Of a stretch of DNA of 64,000 nucleotides, positions 17,933 to 25,810 are shown one piece after another. Below the pieces are notes generated by a model that searched no databases, had not been told where the DNA came from, and worked only from the letters and a program-made list of their open reading frames with translations. Source of the DNA: Streptomyces sp. SID8352 (GTDB lineage Bacteria; Actinomycetota; Actinomycetes; Streptomycetales; Streptomycetaceae); the NCBI RefSeq assembly GCF_009862265.1, contig NZ_WWGX01000035.1:210946-274945 (forward strand), read 5' to 3'. Both the position numbers and the translations under genes were made by a program. Every line of letters starts with the position of its first letter. The stretch's first letter is position 1.

Positions 17933-18987
17933 AAGCGGCCGTTCTGCACCGCGTCGGCGACGGACGCCTGGACCTGCGGGACGACGTGCTCCCCGTCGAG
18001 CCCGGCCCCACGGACGTCCGGGTCCGTGTCGAGGCCGCCGGAATCTGCCGCAGCGACCTGTCCGCCATGACCGGCGCACTGCCCGCGCAGGCCCCGCTCG
18101 TCCCCGGCCACGAGGGCGCGGGAGTGGTGACCCGGGTCGGCTCCGGTGTGGCCGACCGCAAACCCGGCGACCACGTGGTCCTCACCTTCGTCCCGCCGTG
18201 CGGCACCTGCCCCGTCTGTCTGCGCGGCACCCCGCACCTGTGCGAAACGTACGCGCAGGAACCGCCCCGGCTGCGGGTGGGAGGACAGCCGCTGCGCGGC
18301 TACGTCGGGCTCGGCACCTTCGCGCGGGAGCTGACGGTGCCGGCCGCCGCCGCGATTCCGGTCGGCGACGTTCCCTTCGACCTCGCGGCGGTGCTGTCCT
18401 GCGGCGTGGTGAGCGGGGTCGGCGCGGTCCTCAACACCGCCCGGGTGCGGCCCGGGGAGAGCGTTCTCGTGATCGGCTGCGGAGGAGTGGGCGCGGCGGT
18501 GCTCCAGGGCGCCCGGATCGCCGGGGCCGGGCGGGTCATCGCCGTCGACCCCTCGAAGGACAAGCGGGAACTGGCGTACGGGTTCGGCGCCACGGAAGCG
18601 CTCACCCCGGAACAACTGGCCGGGCGTGAACACGAACTGGGCGTCGACCACGCCTTCGACGTCGTCGGTTCGCCACGGACCGTGCGGACGGCCTGGGACG
18701 CGGTGCGCAGAGGAGGGCAGGCCGTGGTCGTCGGCTCGGGCCGGACCGACGCCCTGGTCACCTTCAACGCCTACGAACTGTTCCGCCACGAGAAGAAGCT
18801 GATCGGCTCACTGTCCGGCTCCGCCGATGTCCGGTACGAGTTCGGCCGGCTCCTGCGGCTGTGGCGGGCCGGCCTGCTCGACCTCGAGGCAATGGTCGGT
18901 GCGCGCATCCCGTTCGCCCGGATCAACGAAGGCATCGAGGCGCTGAGAACCGGGACCGCGCCGGTACGCCAGGTCGTGGTGTGGTGA
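17929..18987 (+). CDS. Zinc-dependent alcohol dehydrogenase (MDR superfamily)
   Basis: This 352-residue medium-chain dehydrogenase has the catalytic-zinc region AAGICRSDLSAM and GHEGAGVV, the four structural-zinc cysteines in CGTCPVCLRGTPHLC, and the cofactor motif VIGCGGVGAAVLQGA followed by an acidic AVDPSKDK (NAD preference likely). The GTG start overlaps the DAHP synthase stop (GTGA). As the last gene of the chorismatase operon it may reduce or oxidise an alcohol/aldehyde form of the product. It resembles the class III / mycothiol-type branch, so formaldehyde or other aldehyde oxidation is an alternative. Confidence 0.92.
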   Translation: MKAAVLHRVGDGRLDLRDDVLPVEPGPTDVRVRVEAAGICRSDLSAMTGALPAQAPLVPGHEGAGVVTRVGSGVADRKPGDHVVLTFVPPCGTCPVCLRGTPHLCETYAQEPPRLRVGGQPLRGYVGLGTFARELTVPAAAAIPVGDVPFDLAAVLSCGVVSGVGAVLNTARVRPGESVLVIGCGGVGAAVLQGARIAGAGRVIAVDPSKDKRELAYGFGATEALTPEQLAGREHELGVDHAFDVVGSPRTVRTAWDAVRRGGQAVVVGSGRTDALVTFNAYELFRHEKKLIGSLSGSADVRYEFGRLLRLWRAGLLDLEAMVGARIPFARINEGIEALRTGTAPVRQVVVW

Positions 18988-19790
18988 CAAGGGTGACCGG
19001 GGCCGTGAAGCGGCGGGGCGGGAGGACGCGGCGCGGCGCCGCGCCTTCCCGGCCGGCCCCGCGCCTTCCCGGCCGGCCCCGCGTGCCCACCGGGGCCGGG
19101 GACGCTCCGCCGGCCGGTGCCGGGCTCCGGTCCCGCTCACCGGCCCGGCGCCGTCGCCCCGCCCTCCGACAGGACATGCCTCGGGCATATGCATTCAATG
19201 GGGGTGGAAGGAGTGATTCACCGGCCGCACCGATGCCGGCCGCGAGGATGTTTCACCCGTGTTGGCGGAGTGTGAGGTAGTGGTGACCCATGGATGATCC
19301 CTTTGCCTTCTGCCCCCTGCCGGCCGGCCTGCCGCTCCCGGCAGAGGGGCCTGCCCCCGGTGACGCGTGGGCCGTTCCGACCGCTCCGCCCGTGCCGGAC
19401 GGCGCGGCCACCGTGGAGAGGCCGGCCGACGCCGTCGCACCCGGGCCACTGCCATGACGGCCGGCCCGGCGGGGCGCGAGCCCGCTCGGCCGGATTGACC
19501 GCCTGGGACCGCCCCCGGCCGCCCGCCCCGCCGCCCGCCCGGACCTGACGTCCCGCGGATCGGCCATCGGGGCGGCCGCCCGTCCCGGCCGGGGAGCCGT
19601 GGCACGGAGGCCGAACGCCACCGTGCCACGGGTGCCCGGTGCCGGCCGGGCACCCGCAGCGCGGGGCCGTCCGCCGGCGGGCGGGGCGTGCGTCGCGGCC
19701 GCCGGGAACGGAGGCGGCCCCCGGCGCATCGGAGAGCCCGCGCGGACGAGGCCGTCAAGACCAGGGCAGGTAGGGCTGCGGGACAGCCCT
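18988..19790. other. Gene-free interval with a 20-bp tandem duplication
   Basis: About 800 bases between the alcohol dehydrogenase and the AraC gene. The 20-base unit GCGCCTTCCCGGCCGGCCCC occurs twice in tandem (19041-19080), next to a GC palindrome (19030-19045) that might help end the upstream transcript. Open frames here are low-complexity shadows. A lower-GC patch at 19175-19290 may hold a regulatory site but shows no clear promoter or gene. Confidence 0.5.
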
Positions 19791-19804
19791 TAGGCTTGCT
19801 TCCG
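19791..19804 (+). promoter_or_regulatory. Putative leaderless promoter of the AraC gene
   Basis: TAGGCT (19791-19796) is a good -10 hexamer ending 7 bases before the GTG start at 19804, and no ribosome-binding site lies between. Transcription would start at or next to the start codon, giving a leaderless mRNA, which is frequent in actinomycetes. No strong -35 is seen. Confidence 0.4.
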
Positions 19805-20817
19805 TGTCGAGTGCTCACTTCCTGTCCGGCGGGACCGGCTCGGCCGAGCAGGAGCGTCAGTACGCGCGCTACTACTCGGCGATAGCGACCCGCAGCCGGA
19901 GCCGGACCACCCCGCACATCACGACGTACACGCTCCGTCCCGAGGTCGGCCGGGGATCGATCGAGGTGACGCGGCTGCGGGGATCGTTGCGGGTGATCCG
20001 GTACGACGTGGGCTTCACCGCCGATCACCGGGTCGGCTATCACTTCCCCGGGGACCGCTTCGAGCTGGAGGTCTGCCTCGACGGCCGGCTGCGCATAGCC
20101 GAGGACGAGGCGGGAGGGGCGGACCTGGGCCGGTTCTCGTCGTCACTGACGCCTCCGCGGCCCACCAGGGGAATGATCACGCACCCCGCGGGCCGGCCCT
20201 ATCGCGGTCTCTCGCTGACCGGGTCCCGTGACGCGCTCTCGCCGTACCTGGGGAGCGTCGGCACCGGGGCGTTCGCGTCGGCGCTGGAACGGCTGGACTC
20301 GTCCGGGGGCGCCGACCTCTACCTCGGGCGCGGGGCACGGCTCCACGGCCTGCCGGGCCCGCTGGCGGACATCTTCGGATCGCGTGCCGAGAGCCCCGGC
20401 GGGATCCTGCTGATGGAGTCGCGGGTGATGGCGGCCCTGGCACTGCTCGTCGACGCGGCGTCGGCGCGCGAGCACCACGGCGGGCTGGACGATCACGAGG
20501 CGGAGGCCCTGCGCCGTGTCCCGCTGATCCTGTGGCGGGAGCGCCACGACCCGCCCGCCCTCGCCGAGGTCGCCGGTGAGCTGTCGATGAGCCCGAAGCG
20601 CCTGGCCCGCGGTTTCAAGGCGCTGTTCGGCGTGACACCGTTCGAGCACCACCGCCGCCGCTGCCTCGAACGCGCCGCCGAACTGCTACTGGAGACGGAC
20701 TGGACGGTCGAGCGCATCGGACACGAAGTGGGATACGCGTCGGCCGGCAACTTCGTCTACGCCTTCCGCCGACGCCTCGGGACGACCCCCGCCGCGTACC
20801 GGCGCGGGCACAGCTGA
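19804..20817 (+). CDS. AraC-family transcriptional regulator
   Basis: This 337-residue protein has an N-terminal sensing region without a recognisable ligand motif and a C-terminal AraC/XylS double helix-turn-helix. The first helix-turn-helix is LAEVAGELSMSPKRLARGFK; the second ends IGHEVGYASAGNFVYAFRRR followed by the family tail LGTTPAAYRR. It stands between the chorismatase operon and an MFS exporter on the same strand, so it may control either. The distance to the exporter (about 600 bases) suggests separate transcripts. Confidence 0.9.
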   Translation: MSSAHFLSGGTGSAEQERQYARYYSAIATRSRSRTTPHITTYTLRPEVGRGSIEVTRLRGSLRVIRYDVGFTADHRVGYHFPGDRFELEVCLDGRLRIAEDEAGGADLGRFSSSLTPPRPTRGMITHPAGRPYRGLSLTGSRDALSPYLGSVGTGAFASALERLDSSGGADLYLGRGARLHGLPGPLADIFGSRAESPGGILLMESRVMAALALLVDAASAREHHGGLDDHEAEALRRVPLILWRERHDPPALAEVAGELSMSPKRLARGFKALFGVTPFEHHRRRCLERAAELLLETDWTVERIGHEVGYASAGNFVYAFRRRLGTTPAAYRRGHS

Positions 20818-21424
20818 CCGCTCCGTCCGGATCACCGCGCGGACAGGGGAAGGGGTCCGGCGGCACGGACCGCGGCCGGGCGGGACGCGGCTCTTCCCTC
20901 GGCGGGCGCCCCGCCGCCCGCCGCGGCGAAGACCTCACCGCCCGCGTCGTCGTCCGGAACACGTGGCGCGCCGGGCGGGCCTCCCGCCACCGGGGCGCCC
21001 GCACCGGACACCGCCGCTCCTTCCGGGCGGCCGGGGCGGACCCCGGCGCGGGCCCGCCGGCCGTGGGCGACGGGCCCGCGCCGCTCGCTCCACATGAACC
21101 GGTCCTCCGCTCCACACCCGGTCCGGGCCCCCGGCGCGACGATCGGTGCGGACCGCTTCCCGGCGGCCCGCGCCGACCGCCCCTGGAAGAGGTCCGGACC
21201 CCATGTCTCCCCGTGTGCCGCACGACCCGTGTCCGGCCGCCCGCTACCGCGACGCGGTCCGCCCCGCCGACCACGGCGCTGCCGTCGCCGCCGGAGAGCA
21301 CCGGGAGGCCCCGGCCCCCGGGCCGGTCCGCGGGGCACGTCACGCCGGCCGCGAGACCTTCGTCGGCCGGGAAGGAGACCCCGCCCTCGCGCACGGCCCG
21401 GCACCGGCGCCGCCCGAGGGGCGC
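20818..21424. other. Leader region upstream of the MFS exporter
   Basis: About 600 very GC-rich bases without a recognisable gene. The exporter frame stays open back to 21146 with an in-frame ATG at 21203, but the predicted residues there are Pro/Ala/Gly/Arg-rich and unlike an MFS N-terminus, so I treat it as untranslated. Confidence 0.5.
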
Positions 21425-22795
21425 GTGAAACGGCAGATGCCGCTGGTCATCTCCTGCACGGCGACCTTCCTCCTGCTGGCGTACGCCACGGTCGTGACCG
21501 TCGCGATGCCGGTGATCGCCGCCGATCTCCGCACCGGCTTCGGCGCCCTGCAGTGGGTCATCGACATCTACACCATCGCCCTGGCCGCGCTCCTCGTCCC
21601 GCTGGGCACCCTCAGCGACAGGATCGGCAGGCGTTCCCTCCTCCTGTGGAGCCTCGTCGCGTTCGCCGCCGCCTCGCTCGCCTGCGCCTCGGCCCCCGGC
21701 GTCCTCGTGCTCGTCCTCGCCCGGCTGGTGCAGGGGACCGCCGCCGCCGCGCTGTTCGCCACCACCCTGCCGCTGCTCGACGCCTCCTACAGCGGCCGGG
21801 CCAGACACCGTGCCTTTGCCATCTGGGGGGCCGTGTCCGGACTGGCCGCCGCCGTCGGCAACGTCTCCGGCGGGCTGCTCTCCGCCCTCGGCTGGCGCGC
21901 CGTCTTCGCCGCCGCCGTCCCCCTCGCGCTCGCCGCCGCGGTGCTCACCGCGGTGTTCCTGCCCCGCGACCGGCCGGGCGGGCGCTCCCCGCTGAACGCC
22001 ACCGGAATGGTCCTGCTCGGGGCTGCCGTCGGCGGACTCGTCGCCGCCACCCTCGTGTTCGCCGAGCACGGCCCCCACATGAGCGCGACGGCGGTTCTCG
22101 TGGCGTGCGCGTGCCTGGGCACCGTGTTCGCCGTCCACGAACGCCGCCACCCGGACCGGGCGCTCATCGGCCCTGCGCTGGTCGGCAACCCCGTCTTCCG
22201 CACGACGGCCGTGGTCGCCGCCGCGTACTACTTCGCCGCCTTCGGCACGCTCCCGGCCGTCTCCTTCTGGCTCCAGGACGCACACGGCCTGGCCCCCGCG
22301 GCCATCGCGCTGGTCCTCTCCGCGCAACCGGTGGCCTTCTTCCTCACCTCCGCGCTGTCCGGTGCCCGCCTCGGCCGGCTGGACCGGCGCGTCCCCTTCA
22401 CCGCCGGTCTGGTGATCTGCGGTTCCGGATGCCTCGGCCTCGCGCTGCCCGCGCTGGCACCCGGATGGCAGAGCATCCTGGCCGCGCTGGTCCTCACCGG
22501 TGTCGGCTCCGGGATCATCTCCCCCGTGCTGCCGGCCGCCGCCATGGACGGTGTGGCCCCGTCCCGGACGGGCGTCTCCTCCAGCGCGGTCAACGCGGCA
22601 CGCCAGTTCGGGATCAGCCTCGGCATCGCCGCCTGCGCCGCCGCCGTACGCGTCCACCAGCCCGGTGACGACCCCGCCCGGTGGCCCCGCACCCTGGTCA
22701 CCATCGCCCTGGCCACCGCCCTGGTCTGCGCCGGGGCGACCGCGGCCGTGCTCCTCGGCCTGCGCCGCCGCCCGTCGCCTGATGCGCCCGCGTAG
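21425..22795 (+). CDS. MFS transporter, drug:H+ antiporter (DHA2-like) type
   Basis: This 456-residue polytopic membrane protein has 12-14 predicted helices. The first starts at once (MPLVISCTATFLLLAYATVV), followed by the MFS motif A loop LGTLSDRIGRRS and motif LVQGTAAAALFAT. The helix-loop FAIWGAVSGLAAAVGNVSGG matches antiporter motif C of drug/metabolite exporters. GTG 21425 follows GAGGGGC; an upstream ATG at 21203 is less likely. It probably exports a small molecule, possibly the product of the chorismatase operon upstream. Its gene is convergent with the MHS transporter, with a hairpin between them. Confidence 0.88.
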   Translation: MKRQMPLVISCTATFLLLAYATVVTVAMPVIAADLRTGFGALQWVIDIYTIALAALLVPLGTLSDRIGRRSLLLWSLVAFAAASLACASAPGVLVLVLARLVQGTAAAALFATTLPLLDASYSGRARHRAFAIWGAVSGLAAAVGNVSGGLLSALGWRAVFAAAVPLALAAAVLTAVFLPRDRPGGRSPLNATGMVLLGAAVGGLVAATLVFAEHGPHMSATAVLVACACLGTVFAVHERRHPDRALIGPALVGNPVFRTTAVVAAAYYFAAFGTLPAVSFWLQDAHGLAPAAIALVLSAQPVAFFLTSALSGARLGRLDRRVPFTAGLVICGSGCLGLALPALAPGWQSILAALVLTGVGSGIISPVLPAAAMDGVAPSRTGVSSSAVNAARQFGISLGIAACAAAVRVHQPGDDPARWPRTLVTIALATALVCAGATAAVLLGLRRRPSPDAPA

Positions 22796-22841
22796 CACCG
22801 TCCGGGCCCGGACGGGAATCCCCCGCGCCCCCGCGGTGGCA

Positions 22842-22868
22842 CTGCCGGAACCTCAGGTGTTCCGGCAG
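22842..22868. terminator. Hairpin between convergent transporter genes
   Basis: CTGCCGGAAC (22842-22851) and its perfect complement GTTCCGGCAG (22859-22868) enclose a 7-base loop. It lies 47 bases past the stop of the DHA2-like exporter and before the 3' end of the leftward MHS gene, so it may serve both. Confidence 0.55.
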
Positions 22869-23062
22869 GCCCCCCGGGCGCGACGGTGGGCGCGGCCCGC
22901 TCGCCGCCCGCACCCGCTGCCGTGGCGGTGCACGCGCGGCACACGGGCGGCATGGCCGGTGCGGGGGCCGGCCCCGCGAGGCCGCCGCGCCCGGGGCCGG
23001 CCCTCACGCCGTGATGTGCGGACGGCCGCCCCGTTCCGTCCGGGCCGGGCGGCTTCCCGTGC

Positions 23063-24424
23063 TCAGGCGACGGCGAGTTCGGTGCGGCTGGTCTCCTTCA
23101 GGGCGAGCACGCAGAGGAAGGAGACCACCGCGGCGCCGATCAGGTACCAGGCCACCGAGTCGCTGGTGTTGGTGGTCGTCATCAGCGACGCCATGATCAA
23201 GGCGGCCGGCGCTCCGGCGATCATGCAGGCGAACTGGTAGGAGACCGATGTCCCGGTGTAGCGGTACCGGGCCGGGAACTGCTCGGAGTACATGACGCCG
23301 TTGATGGCCCCGGTCGGCCCGTAGCCGAGTACGAGCGGCAGCGCGATACCGAGCACGACCAGGGCGGGATGGCGGGTGTCCAGCAGCATGAAGGAGGGGA
23401 AGGCGAGGACGCCCATGGCCGCGGTGGCCGTCAGGTAGACGACCTTGCGGCCGTACCGGTCGGACAGCCAGGCGTAGACGGGCATGAGGACCAGCAGCGC
23501 CGCGGCAGAACTCAGGATGCCGGTGAGGGCGTAGGAGTTGGGAAGGCCGAGGGTGTCACGGGCGTAGTTGACGACGAAGACCGTGAAACAGGTGTAGACG
23601 ATGGTGGACGCGCCGGAGGCGAACATCAGCAGCAGCGTCGGCTTCTTGGCGTTCTGGAAGAGGTCGGCGAGCGGCAGCTTGGGACGCTCCGGGGCGTCTT
23701 CCCGCAGCTTCTGGAACTCCTTGGGCTCCTCGATCCTGGTGCGGATCCACAGGCCGATCAGTACCAGCAAACCCGAGAACGCGAAGGGGACGCGCCATCC
23801 CCATGAGAGGAACTGGTCCTCGGGCAGCAGCGAGAAGCCCGCGAGCATCCCGGAGGAGAGCAGCTGGCCGGCCGGAATGCCCAGCTGCGCGGCCGAACAG
23901 TAGAATCCCCGTTTGTCCCTGGGGGAGTTCTCCATGATGAGGATCGCGGCACCGCCCCATTCCCCGCCCATGCCGATGCCCTGTGCCATGCGAAGAACGA
24001 CCAGCAGGGCCGGTGCCAGCACACCGATTTGGTCCGCTGTCGGCAGCAGGGCTATCAGGAACGTGCCGACACCCATGATCATCAAGGTGGACACGAGGGC
24101 CGTCTTGCGGCCCACCTTGTCCCCGAGGTGACCGAAGACGATGCCGCCCAGGGGGCGCATGACAAAGGCGGCGCCAAAGGTCGCCAGGGAGGCGAGAAGG
24201 GCTCCGGTCGGCCCCATGCCGTTGAAGAAGACGTGCGGGAACACGGCGGCTGCGGCGGCGCCGTAGAGGAAGTAGTCGTACCACTCGATGACCGTGCCGC
24301 TGAAACTCGCCCGGGCCGTCCTCACGACCGTCGAGCGGTCGAGTTCGGCCGGTGCCGACGGCCGGCCGCCCCCGTCGGGACGGGGGACGGCGTCCGCGCC
24401 GGACGCGGAAACGGGCTGGTTCAT
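23063..24424 (-). CDS. MFS transporter, metabolite:H+ symporter (MHS) family
   Basis: This 453-residue, 12-helix importer belongs to the family of shikimate, proline/betaine, citrate and alpha-ketoglutarate symporters. Diagnostic features are GTVIEWYDYFLYGAAAA at helix 1, RPLGGIVFGHLGDKVGRKT between helices 2 and 3, RMAQGIGMGGEWGGAAIL at helix 4, and FPARYRYTGTSVSYQ late in the protein. The ATG is preceded by AGGAG. The N-terminal ~30 residues are a soluble low-complexity tail. It is divergent from hyuAB, and an operator/promoter with the same motif as the hyu and gntR promoters reads towards it, so it probably imports the substrate of the HyuAB pathway. Confidence 0.9.
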   Translation of the reverse strand: MNQPVSASGADAVPRPDGGGRPSAPAELDRSTVVRTARASFSGTVIEWYDYFLYGAAAAAVFPHVFFNGMGPTGALLASLATFGAAFVMRPLGGIVFGHLGDKVGRKTALVSTLMIMGVGTFLIALLPTADQIGVLAPALLVVLRMAQGIGMGGEWGGAAILIMENSPRDKRGFYCSAAQLGIPAGQLLSSGMLAGFSLLPEDQFLSWGWRVPFAFSGLLVLIGLWIRTRIEEPKEFQKLREDAPERPKLPLADLFQNAKKPTLLLMFASGASTIVYTCFTVFVVNYARDTLGLPNSYALTGILSSAAALLVLMPVYAWLSDRYGRKVVYLTATAAMGVLAFPSFMLLDTRHPALVVLGIALPLVLGYGPTGAINGVMYSEQFPARYRYTGTSVSYQFACMIAGAPAALIMASLMTTTNTSDSVAWYLIGAAVVSFLCVLALKETSRTELAVA

Positions 24425-24432
24425 GTTCGCTC

Positions 24433-25113
24433 CTAGAGATGGGGGATCAGCGTGGTGAGATGACTGCCGCCCGAAGGGCCGTCGTCCGACTGCGGAAACC
24501 GTGACCGTTCCTGAGATCCCGGTGCGGGACTGGGTCGTACCCGTAGGGGAAGGCCGCCCGGAACCGGTGGTGCCGCCCTGCGGGTCCGTTCACGGCGGAC
24601 CGGTGAAGCGGCTTCCGGCCGGTGCTCCGCCCGCCGGTTCTTCCGCGGATCGCTTCTGGCGGCCGCCCATGAAGTCACGCCCGGGACCCCGTCCCGGGGT
24701 GCGGCTTCCCGCGTGCCGGCTTCGAACGGTACAGCGGGCCTCCCGGCGCCGCCGCGGCGGCCGTACGCGCCGGTGGCGGGCCGGACGGCATGCGTGCGCA
24801 CGCCGTCGGGGGCGGGTGCGAAGGCCGGGTCGCGCTCGGCGGCCGCGTCATGGACCAGCGCCTCGCGGTCCTCCCGGCCAGGATCACGGGCGATGCCCCC
24901 GCCCCGCCGCGGGCGGGGCCCGACCGCGTCTCCGGGGCCCGACCGGCAGGGGAGCCGCGGCGGCCGTGCCGAGCGGCCGGGCCACGGCCGCGACGTCCCG
25001 GCCGCGGCCTGCGGCGCCGGTCGCGCCGTCGAGCCGGGCGGCGGGGCCCGCAGGAGACGTGCTCCCGTTCGCTCGGCCGCGGCGCGGACGTGGGCTGTGC
25101 TCAGACGGTCCAT
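24433..25113 (-). pseudogene. Possible degraded gene between operator O1 and the MHS transporter
   Basis: A leftward frame starts at ATG 25113, seven bases after a good ribosome site (AGGTGA), and lies about 80 bases downstream of a leftward promoter with a GntR-type operator. The first ~20 residues (MDRLSTAHVRAAAERTGARL) look protein-like, but the rest is Pro/Arg/Ala-rich, and protein-like stretches seem to alternate between frames (for example DGATGAAGRGRDVAAVARPL in a neighbouring frame). This would fit a frameshifted or decayed gene such as an accessory enzyme of the hydantoinase pathway, but I recognise no family. It may be only a long untranslated leader. Confidence 0.25.
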
Positions 25114-25199
25114 GGGGATGTCACCTCAGGGGGGTAAGGGGCCGCCGTGCTCGGGGCCCGGCAGCGGCCGGTCGCCCTCGGGCGGCGTCATGCCGTGGA

Positions 25200-25228
25200 A
25201 CAGTAGAGGAACGTCTGACGATTAACAA
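25200..25228 (-). promoter_or_regulatory. Leftward promoter with operator O1 in the spacer
   Basis: On the minus strand, TTGTTA (25228-25223) and TACTGT (25205-25200) are 17 bases apart. The spacer holds O1 (25210-25223), which on the plus strand reads AACGTCTGACGATT, one of seven copies of the ATCGTCNGACGATT-type element in this region. Transcription would run towards the MHS transporter. An operator between -35 and -10 implies repression. Confidence 0.6.
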
Positions 25229-25252
25229 TCGTTTGCCGGATGATTCTCTTTG

Positions 25253-25266
25253 GTCGTCCGGCGATT
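25253..25266. promoter_or_regulatory. GntR-type operator O2
   Basis: GTCGTCCGGCGATT matches the shared operator element at most positions (Ala-to-Gly-type base change in the second half-site: GGC instead of GAC). Its centre is 43 bases from that of O1, about four helical turns, upstream of the leftward promoter. Confidence 0.45.
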
Positions 25267-25588
25267 ACTCTCGTGTCGAGTGCGGAGCGGCCGTATCGGA
25301 CACGACGGGCCCCTTCCGGTACTGCCGTGGGGGTGCCGAGGGTGCTCCCCGTGCACGCCCTCCCGGAAGGGGGGGGGGTGTGCGTAGCCGGCGCCTCGGT
25401 GACATGCGCTCCAGGGCTGCGTCCGGGGGCTGTGCCGCACGGTCACGGCCGCGGGCCGGCCGCCGGGAGCCCTCGTACGGACCGTCGCGTGAAGCGCCGC
25501 GCCCGGTCCGTGCGCGCCCCTCGGTGCGGGCGCCCGCACGCGGCATGTTCGCGACCCGGTACGCCGCGTCGGCGGCAGGGAGGCCTTT

Positions 25589-25634
25589 TTCGTCCGACGA
25601 TCTATTGCTAAATCGTCGGACGATTGACTATCGT
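25589..25634 (+). promoter_or_regulatory. hyuAB promoter with operators O3 and O4
   Basis: TTGCTA (25605-25610) and TATCGT (25629-25634), 18 bases apart, form a plausible promoter towards hyuA. O4, ATCGTCGGACGATT (25612-25625), fills the spacer; O3, TTCGTCCGACGATC (25589-25602), lies just upstream. O3 and O4 are perfect 12-base inverted copies of each other and their centres are 23 bases apart. The core GTCNGAC resembles FadR-subfamily GntR operators, so the GntR regulator at 29958 is the likely repressor. Confidence 0.65.
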
Positions 25635-25810
25635 TCGATGTCATCGCGCAGGCCTCGTCCGCGCCGGTGCCGGACAAGGCCCGGCGCCCGGGCGCCGCGC
25701 CCGGGACGGCACGCCCCCTTTGCGCAGCGCGGCCCCGCGACTTGAACAGCACGGCCCCGCGACCGAGGAGCGGCGGCGCACCGGTCCGCCAGCCACGAAT
25801 GGAAGTACTG

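Larger units (their letters stand above)
25114..25810. other. Divergent control region between the MHS transporter and hyuA
   Basis: About 700 bases with no gene. It holds the leftward promoter with operators O1 and O2 near 25200-25266 and the rightward promoter with O3 and O4 near 25589-25634. Between them (25270-25585) I see only GC-rich sequence with shadow frames. A run of ten G occurs near 25370. Confidence 0.7.

Noticed and set aside
19253..19291. Leftward 12-codon frame MGHHYLTLRQHG resembling a leader peptide
   Set aside because: No gene follows it on that strand and no attenuator hairpin is seen.
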